Shown one piece after another: positions 8,973-17,186 of a DNA stretch of 64,000 nt. Origin of the DNA: Rhodanobacter sp. B05 (GTDB lineage Bacteria > Pseudomonadota > Gammaproteobacteria > Xanthomonadales > Rhodanobacteraceae); NCBI RefSeq assembly GCF_002001085.1, contig NZ_MUNU01000015.1:310001-374000 (forward strand), given 5' to 3'. Position 1 is the first letter of the stretch, and each line of letters begins with the position of its first letter. The notes under the pieces were generated by a model. It had not been told where the DNA came from. It worked only from the letters and a program-made list of their open reading frames with translations, and did no database searches. The position numbers and the translations under genes were made by a program.

Positions 8973-9308
8973 TCAGCGGCTCCAGTAACCGTCATGGAAA
9001 CGCCAGTTGCGGCCGTGGTGAACCCAGTAGGCGGGGTGGTAGCGATAACCCGGTCGCGCGCGCACCCAGGTGCCGCCGACCCAGACATGCCGATGCGCCC
9101 GCGCGTTCCAGCGCCAGTAGCCCGGTGCCCACGCATAGCCGCGGCGCGGCGGCGGCGCGCGTTCGAAGCGCGGCGGCGGTGGCGCCACGCCAATGCCGAT
9201 ACCCACGCCAACCGATACCTGCGCCGCAAACGCGGGCGGGGCATACATCGTCGCGGCGCCGAGGCCAAGTCCGGCCAGCAAGGCCAGTTTGAGAGTCATG
9301 CTGTTCAT
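8973..9308 (-). CDS. YXWXGXW-repeat exported protein
   Basis: 111-residue exported protein, paralogue of the next gene on the same strand. ATG 9308 is preceded by AAGGAGACC. Signal peptide MNSMTLKLALLAGLGLGAAT ending near PPAFAAQ has no lipobox Cys, so unlike its neighbour this one is probably soluble or periplasmic. A Gly/Val segment (VGVGIGIGVAPPPP) is followed by repeats GYAWAPGYWRWNARAHRHV, TWVRARPGYRYHPAYW and NWRFHDGYW. No catalytic motif is visible. It is divergently placed to the icmF gene starting at 9487, so the 178 bases between probably hold both promoters. Confidence 0.72.
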   Translation of the reverse strand: MNSMTLKLALLAGLGLGAATMYAPPAFAAQVSVGVGIGIGVAPPPPRFERAPPPRRGYAWAPGYWRWNARAHRHVWVGGTWVRARPGYRYHPAYWVHHGRNWRFHDGYWSR

Positions 9309-9486
9309 CGTGGGTCTCCTTGGTGCGCCGCGCGATGCGGCACGCAGCCACAAGAACGCATCTTGTTGCGAGGTGTTTACCGGTTCCGCCACGTTCGTTC
9401 AGGTTTGCCCGGGCGGTGCCCCTCCAAGCGCCGCCGGCGCAACACCACTAGAATCACCAAGTTGAAACACGATGTCCGGAGTTGCC

Positions 9487-12400
9487 ATGAGTTCCCCCGC
9501 CAAGCACGTCACTGCCGGCGCCACGCAGGCCGAAGCCACGCCGCTGCGTTTCGTTACCGCCGCCAGCCTGTTCGATGGCCACGACGCGGCGATCAACATC
9601 ATGCGCCGCATCATCCAGTCGCAGGGCGCGGAGGTGATCCACCTCGGCCACAACCGTTCGGTGGAAGACGTGGTGCGCGCCGCGCTACAGGAAGACGCCG
9701 ATGCGATCGCGCTGTCGTCCTACCAGGGCGGCCACGTCGAGTACTTCAAGTACATGGTCGACATGCTGCGCGAGCGCGGCGCCGGCCACATCCGCGTGTT
9801 CGGCGGCGGCGGCGGCACCATCACGCCGGAAGAGATCAGGGAGCTGCAGGCCTACGGCGTCGAGCGCATCTACCACCCGAACGACGGCATGAAGCTCGGC
9901 CTCACCGAGATGATCGAGGACGTGATGAGCCGCGCAAGCGCGGCGCGAGATTCGAGATTCGGGATTCGGGATTCGTCCAAAACCGCCAAACCCGATATCG
10001 ATGATGAAATCAGCATCGGTCGGGTTTTGAGTGCAATCGAATGCGGGGCATACAGCGAGTCGGAATTGGTCGCGCTACGCAAGCATTGGCACACCGGCTC
10101 TGCCGAATCCCGAATCTCGAATCCCCAATCCCGTACTCCCGTGCTCGGCCTCACCGGCACCGGCGGCGCCGGCAAGTCGTCGGTGGTGGATGAGTTGCTG
10201 CTGCGCTTCCTGCATGCGTTTCCGCAGATGCGCATCGCCGTGCTCGCGGTCGATCCCACCCGCCGCCGCTCCGGTGGCGCGCTGCTCGGTGATCGCATCC
10301 GCATGAACTCACTGCGCAGCCATCGCGTCTACATGCGCTCGATGGCCACGCGCCGCCAGCACGCCGCCACCAGCATCGTGCTGCACGACTGCATCGATTT
10401 CCTGAAGAGCCAGCCGTACGACCTCGTCATCGTCGAAACCGCCGGCATTGGCCAGAGCGATTCGGAGATCGTCGACCTGGTCGATTTCCCGGTCTACGTG
10501 ATGACCAGCGAATACGGTGCCGCCAGCCAGCTCGAGAAGATCGACATGATCGACTTCGCCGAGCTGGTCGTGCTCAACAAGTTCGACAAGCGCGGCGCCG
10601 AAGACGCGCTGCGCGACGTGCGCAAGCAGTGGAAGCGCAACCGCACCGCCTTCGCGCTGAAAGACGAAGACGTGCCGGTGTATCCCACCATCGCCAGCCA
10701 GTTCAACGATCCGGGCGTGACCTGGATGTTCTCGAACCTGTGCCGCCTGATGCGCGACAAGCTCAAGCTGCCAGAGGAGAAATGGTCGCCGCAGCTCGAC
10801 ACCACGCTGAAGTCGCCGCGCGCCACCGTGCTGATTCCCGGCAGCCGCGTGCGCTACCTCGCCGAGATCGCGGAACAGGGCCGCAGCGTCAACAGCAGCA
10901 TCGAGCACCAGGCCGAGTTCGCCAGCAAGGCACAGCATTACTACGAAGCGTTGAAGGAACTCGGCGACGACAAGTTGCCGCGTCCGCTGGAGCTGTACCG
11001 TAACGTCGATTTGCATCCCTCTCCCTCCGGGAGAGGGACCGAGGGAGAGGGTTCGTCCGGAGCAGGCAGCTCCACGCAAGCCCCGAACCCTCACCCCCAA
11101 CCCCTCTCCCACGGGGAGAGGGGAGAAAGCGTCGACCGCTCCCTGCTGATCCTCCGCCAACGCTACAACGCCGCGTTGAAGGAACTCAGCCACGAAGCCA
11201 TCCACCAGCTGCGCGAGTGGCCGGCGCTGTACAAGTCGGTCACCGCCGACGTCAACGAATACAAGGTGCGCGACAAGGTCATCCGCGTTGACAACTACCG
11301 CGACTCCCTGAGCCACCAGAAGATTCCGAAAGTGGCGCCGCCGAAGTCGAAGGACTGGGGCGAGCTGGTCAGTTTCCTCGGTCGCGAGAACCTGCCGGGC
11401 CATTACCCGTACACCGGCGGCGTGTATCCGTACCGCCGCAGTGGCGAGGATCCCACGCGCATGTTCGCCGGCGAAGGTACGCCCGAGCGCACCAACCGCC
11501 GCTTCCATTACCTCAGCCAGGGCGGCGCCGCCACGCGCCTGTCCACCGCGTTCGACTCGGTCACGCTGTACGGCGAAGACCCCGCGCCGCGCCCGGACAT
11601 CTTCGGCAAGATCGGCAACTCCGGCGTCAACATCGCCACCCTGGACGACATGAAGAAGCTGTACTCCGGCTTCGACCTCAGCGCGCCCAGCACCTCCGTC
11701 TCCATGACCATCAACGGCCCCGCGCCGATGATCCTGGCGATGTTCATGAACACCGCGATCGACCAGAACGTCGAGAAGTACCTGCGCGCAGACGACGCCC
11801 GCTGGGCCGCCGCCGAAAAGAAGATCGCCGCGATCTACAAGAACGTGCCGCGCCCGCAGTACCACGGCGAGCTGCCCAAGGGTAACGAAGGCTTGGGCCT
11901 CGGCCTGCTCGGCGTCTGTGGCGACGAACTGGTGGATGCGGAAACCTACGCGCGCATCAAGACGGAAACCCTGCAGGCGGTGCGCGGCACCGTGCAGGCC
12001 GACATCTTCAAGGAAGACCAGGCGCAGAACACCTGCATCTTCAGCACCGAATTCGCGCTGCGCATGATGGGCGACATCCAGCAGTACTTCGTCGACAACA
12101 AGGTGCGCAACTTCTACTCGGTGTCGATCTCCGGATATCACATCGCCGAAGCGGGCGCGAACCCGATCAGCCAGCTCGCCTTCACCCTGAGCAACGGCTT
12201 CACCATCGTCGAGTACTACCTCGCGCGCGGCATGAGCGTGGACGACTTCGCGCCCAACCTCAGCTTCTTCTTCTCCAACGGCATGGACCCGGAATACACC
12301 GTCATCGGCCGCGTCGCCCGCCGCATCTGGGCGCGCGCCATGCGCGAGCGCTACGGCGCAAGCAGCAGAAGCCAGATGATGAAGTACCACATCCAGACAT

Positions 12401-13086
12401 CTGGCCGTTCGCTGCACGCGCAGGAGATCCAGTTCAACGACATCCGCACCACGCTGCAGGCGATGTACGCGCTGTTCGACAACTGCAACAGCCTGCACAC
12501 CAACGCCTACGACGAAGCCATCACCACGCCCACGGAAGAAAGCGTGCGCCGCGCGGTGGCGATCCAGATGATCATCAACAAGGAACTCGGCCTCAATTTC
12601 AACGAGAACCCGTGGCAGGGCAGCTACGTCGTCGACGTACTCACCGACCTGGTGGAAGAAGCCGTGTACAAGGAGTTCGAGGCGATCAGCGAGCGCGGCG
12701 GCGTGCTCGGCGCGATGGACACCATGTACCAGCGCGGCAAGATCCAGGAAGAGTCGATGTACTACGAGCACAAGAAGCACGACGGCTCGCTGCCGCTGAT
12801 CGGCGTCAACACCTTCCTGCCGAAAGACCACGGCGGCGAGATCGCCACCGAGATCGAGCTGATCCGATCCACCGAAGAAGAGAAGGGCCAGCAGATCGCC
12901 AACGTGAAGCGCTACGGCGAGGCGCGCAATGCGCTTGCCTCAGACAGCCTCAAGGTGCTGCAGGTGACGGCGCGCGATCGGAGGAATGTGTTCGAGCAGC
13001 TGATTGAGGCGGTGAAGTACAACTCGCTGGGGCAGATCAGTCATGCGCTGTATGACGTGGGTGGGGAGTATCGGCGGAATATGTGA
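9487..13086 (+). CDS. icmF: Fused B12-dependent acyl-CoA mutase with G-protein chaperone (IcmF)
   Basis: Adenosylcobalamin-dependent carbon-skeleton mutase (isobutyryl-CoA/butyryl-CoA; IcmF enzymes also act on isovaleryl-CoA). 1199 residues. Order: cobalamin-binding domain about 20-155 ([11 protein letters not shown] with the lower-ligand His, FGGGGG), MeaI-like GTPase about 220-500 (P-loop [27 protein letters not shown]), then the mutase substrate domain to the end. Start 9487 follows CCGGAG; an ATG at 9472 has no ribosome site. The protein is about 100 residues longer than usual IcmF because repeat DNA lies in frame in both interdomain linkers (9948-9975, 10103-10133 and 11016-11127). All catalytic blocks appear intact, so it may still be active. 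Confidence 0.92.
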   Translation: MSSPAKHVTAGATQAEATPLRFVTAASLFDGHDAAINIMRRIIQSQGAEVIHLGHNRSVEDVVRAALQEDADAIALSSYQGGHVEYFKYMVDMLRERGAGHIRVFGGGGGTITPEEIRELQAYGVERIYHPNDGMKLGLTEMIEDVMSRASAARDSRFGIRDSSKTAKPDIDDEISIGRVLSAIECGAYSESELVALRKHWHTGSAESRISNPQSRTPVLGLTGTGGAGKSSVVDELLLRFLHAFPQMRIAVLAVDPTRRRSGGALLGDRIRMNSLRSHRVYMRSMATRRQHAATSIVLHDCIDFLKSQPYDLVIVETAGIGQSDSEIVDLVDFPVYVMTSEYGAASQLEKIDMIDFAELVVLNKFDKRGAEDALRDVRKQWKRNRTAFALKDEDVPVYPTIASQFNDPGVTWMFSNLCRLMRDKLKLPEEKWSPQLDTTLKSPRATVLIPGSRVRYLAEIAEQGRSVNSSIEHQAEFASKAQHYYEALKELGDDKLPRPLELYRNVDLHPSPSGRGTEGEGSSGAGSSTQAPNPHPQPLSHGERGESVDRSLLILRQRYNAALKELSHEAIHQLREWPALYKSVTADVNEYKVRDKVIRVDNYRDSLSHQKIPKVAPPKSKDWGELVSFLGRENLPGHYPYTGGVYPYRRSGEDPTRMFAGEGTPERTNRRFHYLSQGGAATRLSTAFDSVTLYGEDPAPRPDIFGKIGNSGVNIATLDDMKKLYSGFDLSAPSTSVSMTINGPAPMILAMFMNTAIDQNVEKYLRADDARWAAAEKKIAAIYKNVPRPQYHGELPKGNEGLGLGLLGVCGDELVDAETYARIKTETLQAVRGTVQADIFKEDQAQNTCIFSTEFALRMMGDIQQYFVDNKVRNFYSVSISGYHIAEAGANPISQLAFTLSNGFTIVEYYLARGMSVDDFAPNLSFFFSNGMDPEYTVIGRVARRIWARAMRERYGASSRSQMMKYHIQTSGRSLHAQEIQFNDIRTTLQAMYALFDNCNSLHTNAYDEAITTPTEESVRRAVAIQMIINKELGLNFNENPWQGSYVVDVLTDLVEEAVYKEFEAISERGGVLGAMDTMYQRGKIQEESMYYEHKKHDGSLPLIGVNTFLPKDHGGEIATEIELIRSTEEEKGQQIANVKRYGEARNALASDSLKVLQVTARDRRNVFEQLIEAVKYNSLGQISHALYDVGGEYRRNM
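9948..10133. repeat. GATTCGG-type repeat arms inside icmF, inverted to each other
   Basis: Iterations of GATTCGG/GATTCGA at 9948-9975 and their reverse complement at 10103-10133 share a 21-base match in inverted orientation. They flank about 127 bases that look like native linker coding sequence ([13 protein letters not shown]). Both arms keep the reading frame open and add residues such as [10 protein letters not shown] and SRISNPQSR. The same CGATTCCCGATTCCCG unit occurs inside the 54654-54742 palindrome. Confidence 0.8.
11016..11127. repeat. CCCTCTCCC/GGGAGAGG palindromic repeat inserted in frame in icmF
   Basis: About 111 bases (37 codons) made of two hairpins, CCTCTCCC-TCC-GGGAGAGG and CCCCTCTCCC-ACG-GGGAGAGGGG, joined by inverted GGGTTCG/CGAACCC. 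This is the layout of a common intergenic palindromic repeat of proteobacteria. It encodes [13 protein letters not shown] and [13 protein letters not shown] between the GTPase and mutase domains of icmF. Confidence 0.85.
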
Positions 13087-13133
13087 AAAACCTCACTAAA
13101 CAAGGTGGGGGACATTAAATCAAGGGGGAGGCA

Positions 13134-13721
13134 ATGATACTAAATGATCCTACTGCACAGCAATCTTTAAACGAACTACTAAACGTAATCAAAGAGCCGT
13201 TTTGGTACAAAATCGACTTTTGGATTGGTGCTGTAATTGGAAGTGTGGGATTGGTTTTTTCAATTCTTGCGTTTAGAGAAGCAGAGCAAGCAAAGAAAGC
13301 AGCATTGCAAGCAAAGGCGGCAGCATTAGATGCAGGAAAAACATTAAAAATACAATCGGTGGCAATAGAGCTGAGCGAAGTCTCTCAGAAGATAGATGCC
13401 ATTGAACCTGACATCTCATATGGGGATGCGAGGAATCTGTTGGCTGAGATTAGTCGTAAGTTAAGGCGAGTTACGTCTCCGTTCGAGTCTGATGCAAAAT
13501 TGAAAGCTGCGATCGCCGCGTTGCGTGATGCGATAGAGACTACGAGGACGTCTTTGAAGGCTGTCCGTCCTTTGAAGGAAAATGGTGAGAGTCAGATAGA
13601 AAGTGCTGTTTACTATGGTATTGAGGCTGACTTTTCAAATATAAATAATCTGGTGGCCGACTTGCAGGGGCTGCTGGAAATGTACTCAATTAACTCCGGA
13701 GACAACGATGCCAGCGCTTGA
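13134..13721 (+). CDS. Membrane-anchored coiled-coil protein of unknown function (AT-rich island)
   Basis: 195-residue protein not recognised. ATG 13134 follows a strong AAGGGGGAGG. Residues about 28-47 (FWIGAVIGSVGLVFSILAF) form one transmembrane helix, followed by an Ala/Lys/Glu-rich stretch (AEQAKKAALQAKAAALDAGK) predicted as coiled coil and a mainly helical cytoplasmic part. Base composition and codon use (AAA, ATT, GAT rich) differ sharply from the GC-rich neighbours, pointing to horizontal acquisition. It overlaps the next gene by 14 bases, so the two are probably translated together. A membrane-plus-coiled-coil partner of a small soluble protein is an arrangement also seen in defence modules, but nothing in the sequence proves that. 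Confidence 0.7.
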   Translation: MILNDPTAQQSLNELLNVIKEPFWYKIDFWIGAVIGSVGLVFSILAFREAEQAKKAALQAKAAALDAGKTLKIQSVAIELSEVSQKIDAIEPDISYGDARNLLAEISRKLRRVTSPFESDAKLKAAIAALRDAIETTRTSLKAVRPLKENGESQIESAVYYGIEADFSNINNLVADLQGLLEMYSINSGDNDASA

Positions 13722-14064
13722 TGTGGAGACCCTTAATGGCGTGATTGATTCAATGATTAAAAAAATAAATTCCGGTCAAATGTCATGGGATAGGATTAAT
13801 ACTGCGACTTTCATTCATCGTAGTGAGAACGGTCACATTATCTTGCAAATCGTTCCTGTGATGACGCGCGTGGCCGGAGGCGCTACTGCGCGCGTAAATA
13901 ATTATCTCTTCCAAGCTAAAGATAATGGCGGTGAAACTCAGCTTCAGGTTAACAGTGGTGAATTACCTTCAGCGAAACCTGTGCTAGAAAAGCTTTTCGA
14001 TGCAATTAATTCCGGCGTCACTAAAAAGGGATTAGATTTTTTGAAGTCAATCATTGATAACTAA
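13708..14064 (+). CDS. Small soluble protein of unknown function (AT-rich island)
   Basis: 118 residues, no family recognised. Its ATG at 13708 lies inside the end of the preceding gene and is preceded by GGAGACAACG, so translational coupling is likely. No signal peptide or membrane helix. It looks like an alpha/beta protein: helical N-terminus (LNGVIDSMIKKINSG), a strand-rich middle (HIILQIVPVMTRVAGG, NNYLFQAKDNGGETQLQV) and a helical end. The same AT-rich composition as the neighbour indicates joint acquisition. Downstream comes repeat-rich DNA, not another overlapping gene, so the pair forms a two-gene unit. Confidence 0.68.
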   Translation: MPALDVETLNGVIDSMIKKINSGQMSWDRINTATFIHRSENGHIILQIVPVMTRVAGGATARVNNYLFQAKDNGGETQLQVNSGELPSAKPVLEKLFDAINSGVTKKGLDFLKSIIDN

Positions 14065-14462
14065 TTTTTCGCTGTGCGATTTTTCGAAAAACGGGGTCAG
14101 GTTCTGAGGTTTCCCCACGAATCTTCTCGCTCAATCAACACGTTGCGTGCGGACTGAGGGGGCGGTGCGCGCATGATGTGGTCATTCCTCACGGGTTACG
14201 AAGCCAGAGGAGACCACACCATGCGCGCGACCAAAGTATTGCAAAAGTGCTTGCAAAAGCGGGGTCAGGTTCACTTACAGTGTTTGAATTTGTGTAAAGC
14301 GGGCGACGTGAAGGACGGGCGAGAAGAAAAAGTGATCAGAGACATTCGGCCCCTTTTCGAAAAGCCTCCAGATTGTATGTTTTCGGCACCTCAAATGTTA
14401 CAAATCTTTCGAGACGAAAGGCGGCGTTGCCGCTCAACTCTGGCGTTCGCTGTGATGTGCAG
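14065..14462 (+). repeat. Gene-free stretch with dispersed RAYT-type repeat fragments
   Basis: Holds two copies of CGGGGTCAGGTTC (about 14092-14104 and 14259-14271), a GAGGTTTCCC fragment (14106-14115) and AAAAAGTGATCAGAGACATT (about 14327-14346). These resemble the repeats bordering the RAYT genes to the right. A fragment of a broken gene (14206-14253) lies between the first two copies. Confidence 0.6.
14206..14253 (+). pseudogene. Truncated gene start (possible IS4-family transposase N-terminus)
   Basis: A good ribosome site (AGAGGAGACC) precedes an ATG at 14221, but the frame runs only MRATKVLQKCLQK before entering a GGGGTCAGGTTC repeat. The short peptide resembles, from memory, the N-terminus of IS4-type transposases found in Xanthomonadales. 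With so few residues the assignment is weak; what is clear is that a gene start was cut by repeat DNA. Confidence 0.3.
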
Positions 14463-15176
14463 ATGGAGATACTCTTGGAGTTGATATCAAGTATACCAAG
14501 CTTTTTTGTTGGCCTTTTAATAGGTTGTGTATCATTGTACGTGACTGCGTATTTGAAAGAAAAAGGAAAGTCACGCGCGCTACGTGAAGATGTCAAAAGT
14601 CTTGAGGAGGAAAAACAAAAAATAATATTAATGCATCAAAAGGAAATTGAAGATATTAAAAAAGATCATCAGCTAGATATTGAAAAAAGAAAATACCGGT
14701 ATGAGAGTAAGAAGTCTCAGTATTATCAATTTATGGAAGAGATAGACGAATTTAACGGATGTCTAGCCAGGATCTTATATGTTGAATTCTCAAATATGAT
14801 GCTTGAATTTTACGGATTCAAACACGGTGTTTCAGGTCTATCAGGAGATGAGTTAACCGTCAAATTCAACAAGATGGCTCAGTTTGAGATCAGCAATCTT
14901 GAAAGCCAAGAAAGCAAACTATACTCAAGATTGAATTCTTTTAAACTGTCATCTACTGATGAAATCGCTTTTCTTTTGAAGGAGGTGATGCTTGAGATAC
15001 AGAAGTCAAAGAAAAATCTTGTTGATATACTCAAATACATACAGAGGCCAGAATTTCAGGTATCTAGAGATGTGCCGGAGGAAATTCTTAGGATATCAGA
15101 CTCTTGTAGTAGCAACCTGGCCAATGCTAAAGAAAAATTATTGACTGCGCTGAAGAATGATCTTGATGAAATATGA
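14463..15176 (+). CDS. Membrane-anchored coiled-coil protein of unknown function (AT-rich island)
   Basis: 237 residues, not recognised. ATG 14463 was preferred over an upstream ATG at 14373, whose extra 30 residues come from the repeat-bearing leader. The N-terminus SIPSFFVGLLIGCVSLYVTAYL is a single membrane helix (about residues 9-30), followed by a Lys/Glu-rich coiled coil (about 32-80, REDVKSLEEEKQKI) and a helical domain. The layout (N-terminal helix, coiled coil, helical body) resembles the 13134 gene but no sequence similarity is evident. Strongly AT-rich, unlike the host backbone, and bracketed by RAYT-type repeats, so likely acquired. No catalytic motif was found. Confidence 0.7.
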   Translation: MEILLELISSIPSFFVGLLIGCVSLYVTAYLKEKGKSRALREDVKSLEEEKQKIILMHQKEIEDIKKDHQLDIEKRKYRYESKKSQYYQFMEEIDEFNGCLARILYVEFSNMMLEFYGFKHGVSGLSGDELTVKFNKMAQFEISNLESQESKLYSRLNSFKLSSTDEIAFLLKEVMLEIQKSKKNLVDILKYIQRPEFQVSRDVPEEILRISDSCSSNLANAKEKLLTALKNDLDEI

Positions 15177-15245
15177 TCGAAGAAAAAGTGTCAGAGACAT
15201 TATTGGCAGGAAACCGGGACGGAGGCTGAGGTTTCCCGATAAAAA
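15177..15245. repeat. RAYT-type repeat fragments
   Basis: AAAAAGTGTCAGAGACAT (about 15183-15200) and CGGGACGGAGGCTGAGG (about 15215-15231) occur just after the AT-rich gene and before the first RAYT element. Related copies lie at 14327, 18296-18330, 27604 (inverted) and 32764. Confidence 0.65.
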
Positions 15246-16008
15246 AAGGTGTCAGGGACAATTTCTGACAGCGCATTGGCTTCTGGGATGAGTGTGGGGC
15301 GCGACTTGCACTGATCGTCGCGGAGCGGGCAGCGAGTGATCCTGTCGGACATGGCCCGACTTCCACGCTTCGATCTCGCCGGCATTCCGCAGCACGTGGT
15401 GCAGCGGGGCAACAACCGTCTGCCGTGTTTTCTGGACGATGAGGATCGCAAGCGCTACCTGCAGTGCCTGCGGCAAGCATTGTTGCGGTTTGGCTGCAGG
15501 CTGCATGCCTATGTATTGATGAGTAACCATGTGCACTTGCTGCTGACGCCTGACGAGGCGGGTGGGGTGTCGCGGCTGATGCACACTTTTGCGCGCAACT
15601 ACGTCGGCTCATTCAATGGTCGGCACGGACGCACAGGGACGCTGTGGGAAGGGCGCTACAAGGCTTGCCTGGTGGATTCGGGGCGCTATTTCCTGACCTG
15701 TAGTCGTTACATCGAACTCAATCCGGTTCGCGCTTGGATGGTGGCGCAGCCCGACGAGCACCCGTGGTCGAGCTACGGTGCCAACGCGAACGGGCGAACG
15801 GATCCGCTGCTCACTCCACATCCCGAGTACCTTGGGCTTGGCAGCGACCCGGCAAATCGCGCCTCGGCGTATCGGGCGCTGTTCGCCGAGGTGTTGCCCG
15901 ACGAACTTGTCAAAGAGATCCGCATCCACTTGCAGCAGCAGAAGGTGCTGGGGACGGATCGGTTTCGGTCGTGGGCTGAAGCGACGTTCAAATTGTCCCT
16001 GACACCTT
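15246..16008 (+). mobile_element. RAYT transposase unit bounded by a perfect 19-bp inverted repeat
   Basis: The left copy at 15246-15264 (AAGGTGTCAGGGACAATTT) recurs as an exact reverse complement at 15990-16008, enclosing almost the whole RAYT gene. This is the expected arrangement for REP-associated tyrosine transposases and the repeats they mobilise. A further palindrome half CTGACAGCGCATTGGCT follows the left copy and recurs at about 18354. Confidence 0.85.
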
Positions 16009-16136
16009 CCCCGGCCGGCACCGGATGTGGCACTGCCTTGCCTATGTCACTCCTTAGGTTGTGTTGGGCTGCATCACCAACTGAAAACGAGGTGTCGCTG
16101 TTTCGTCGACGGTTTCCGCGAACAAGGCCCGGATGA
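15351..16136 (+). CDS. REP-associated tyrosine transposase (RAYT), C-terminus altered
   Basis: Single-strand transposase-like protein of the Y1/IS200-related RAYT family. ATG 15351 gives MARLPRFDLAGIPQHVVQRGNN, a classic RAYT N-terminus. Seen: the HUH-type His pair in MSNHVHLLLTP, the MHTFARNYVGSFN and GTLWEGRYKACLV blocks, and the tyrosine region YFLTCSRYIELNPVRA. Residues up to about 217 look intact. The frame then runs through the right inverted repeat (encoding KLSLTPS) and 40 unrelated residues to 16136 instead of the usual basic tail. The gene may still be functional because the catalytic core is complete. No good ribosome site is visible. Confidence 0.88.
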   Translation: MARLPRFDLAGIPQHVVQRGNNRLPCFLDDEDRKRYLQCLRQALLRFGCRLHAYVLMSNHVHLLLTPDEAGGVSRLMHTFARNYVGSFNGRHGRTGTLWEGRYKACLVDSGRYFLTCSRYIELNPVRAWMVAQPDEHPWSSYGANANGRTDPLLTPHPEYLGLGSDPANRASAYRALFAEVLPDELVKEIRIHLQQQKVLGTDRFRSWAEATFKLSLTPSPAGTGCGTALPMSLLRLCWAASPTENEVSLFRRRFPRTRPG

Positions 16137-16254
16137 GAGCCAGGTCTCGCTCGAGTGGTCCGGCAATTTGCAGCGGGAAGTGGTCGGCGAATCCGACAAC
16201 GGATGCCGCGAGATATCGCACGGCAAGGTCAAGTGCGAGTGTTATCCAGGTCAC
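16054..16254 (-). CDS. Possible small ORF or gene remnant between the RAYT units
   Basis: A 66-residue frame starting with GTG at 16254 (TWITLALDLAVRYLAASVV, then FADHFPLQIAGPLERDLALIRALFAE) has a protein-like composition and lies in a spacer otherwise lacking genes. It overlaps the altered tail of the first RAYT gene on the other strand. No ribosome site, no family recognised. It could equally be the C-terminal remnant of a displaced gene or chance. Confidence 0.22.
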   Translation of the reverse strand: MTWITLALDLAVRYLAASVVGFADHFPLQIAGPLERDLALIRALFAETVDETATPRFQLVMQPNTT

Positions 16255-16281
16255 ATCGAACCGTGAGGCAAAGCCCTAAAT

Positions 16282-17115
16282 AAAGGGGACGTGGCTAATT
16301 AAGCCTCGTCTCTCGCGCCGGTCAGCCTTGGCCGCCCACGCGGGCGGCACGTGGCAGGGCGTCCCAGGGTAGTTTCCACCATTCGCTGGAAGCGCTCATC
16401 GCTGAGCGCACGCTCCTGACGGGCATATGCGCGGAGGTGTTGCAGGTCATCCGGCGCGATGCCTGCGTCCAGCCATTGTCTGTAGGCGTGTGCGCGTTCA
16501 GCTTGGTCGTGTCCCATCGCGAGGTAAAGCGGGTGGGGTGTGATGAGAGGATCGCGTGCGCGGGCCAGGTGCGTGTGCACGCTCGACCAGCGGTAGTTTT
16601 CCGGCGCGTCGACCATGGCGGCGCGCACCGGATTGAGTTCGATATAGCGCATGACCGTCAGCAGGTAGCGTTCGCTCTGCACCAGACAGGACTTGAAACG
16701 CCCTTGCCAGAGCGCGCCGCAGCGCATGTGCCGGAGGTTGAAGGCCTGCACATAGGATTGGCCAACCCGGCCCATGGCGCGTGACAGTGTCCCAACGGTA
16801 TCCGGCGTGAGCAGCAGGTGGAAGTGGTTGTCCATCAGGATGAACGCATGCAGGGCGACGCCATGGTCACGGAAGGCCCTGCGCAGCAGGTGCCTGAAGT
16901 GGTAACGATCCTCCGCATCGAGGAAGATCGCACCCTTGTTGATGCCTCGCTGGGTGACGTGCAGTGGCATGCCTGGCAGTTCAAGACGTGGCAGTCGTGG
17001 CATGGTTGTTGTCGGTGGAGAGCTTGCCGTCACTCTGCCCGGATGACCCGTCTGGATCTGTCGGCGGGAAGGCCTGGGCCGGGTGGGCATGGGCTTAATT
17101 GGCCACGTCCCCTTT
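16282..17115 (-). mobile_element. Second RAYT transposase unit bounded by a 22-bp inverted repeat
   Basis: Left copy 16282-16303 (AAAGGGGACGTGGCTAATTA and AG) and right copy at 17094-17115 are inverted with one mismatch (GGCTAATT versus GGCCAATT). They enclose the minus-strand RAYT gene, whose stop codon TAA lies in the left copy. Its repeats differ from those of the first unit, so each transposase has its own cognate sequence. Confidence 0.85.
16299..17003 (-). CDS. REP-associated tyrosine transposase (RAYT)
   Basis: 234-residue RAYT, different from the one at 15351. ATG 17003 gives MPRLPRLELPGMPLHVTQRG. Motifs: HUH His pair in MDNHFHLLLTPDTVG, the RVGQSYVQAFN block, GALWQGRFKSCLV, and the catalytic tyrosine block RYLLTVMRYIELNPVRAAMV. 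It has the expected basic C-terminus (GRPATCRPRGRPRL), so it looks complete. An open frame extends upstream to 18350 but that part is antisense to the GGDEF gene. Bounded by inverted repeats 16282-16303 and 17094-17115; the leader between 17004 and the right repeat is only 90 bases. Confidence 0.9.
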   Translation of the reverse strand: MPRLPRLELPGMPLHVTQRGINKGAIFLDAEDRYHFRHLLRRAFRDHGVALHAFILMDNHFHLLLTPDTVGTLSRAMGRVGQSYVQAFNLRHMRCGALWQGRFKSCLVQSERYLLTVMRYIELNPVRAAMVDAPENYRWSSVHTHLARARDPLITPHPLYLAMGHDQAERAHAYRQWLDAGIAPDDLQHLRAYARQERALSDERFQRMVETTLGRPATCRPRGRPRLTGARDEA

Positions 17116-17186
17116 TTCCTTTTTCCGTTTTTTGGCACCAGTTTTGCTTGGAAGTTTTGCAAGGTATTTTGCCTGCCACCCCGCCC

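Noticed and set aside
9472..9486. Earlier ATG as start of icmF
   Set aside because: No Shine-Dalgarno before 9472, whereas GGAG lies five bases before the ATG at 9487.
10309..12831. An 840-codon open frame antisense to icmF
   Set aside because: High-GC genes leave long open antisense frames; this one is His/Val/Asp/Arg-rich with no domain and icmF on the plus strand has all its catalytic motifs.
14065..14462. CRISPR array, because short sequences recur
   Set aside because: Copies are few, of unequal spacing and mixed orientation, and match transposon border repeats; no cas genes present.
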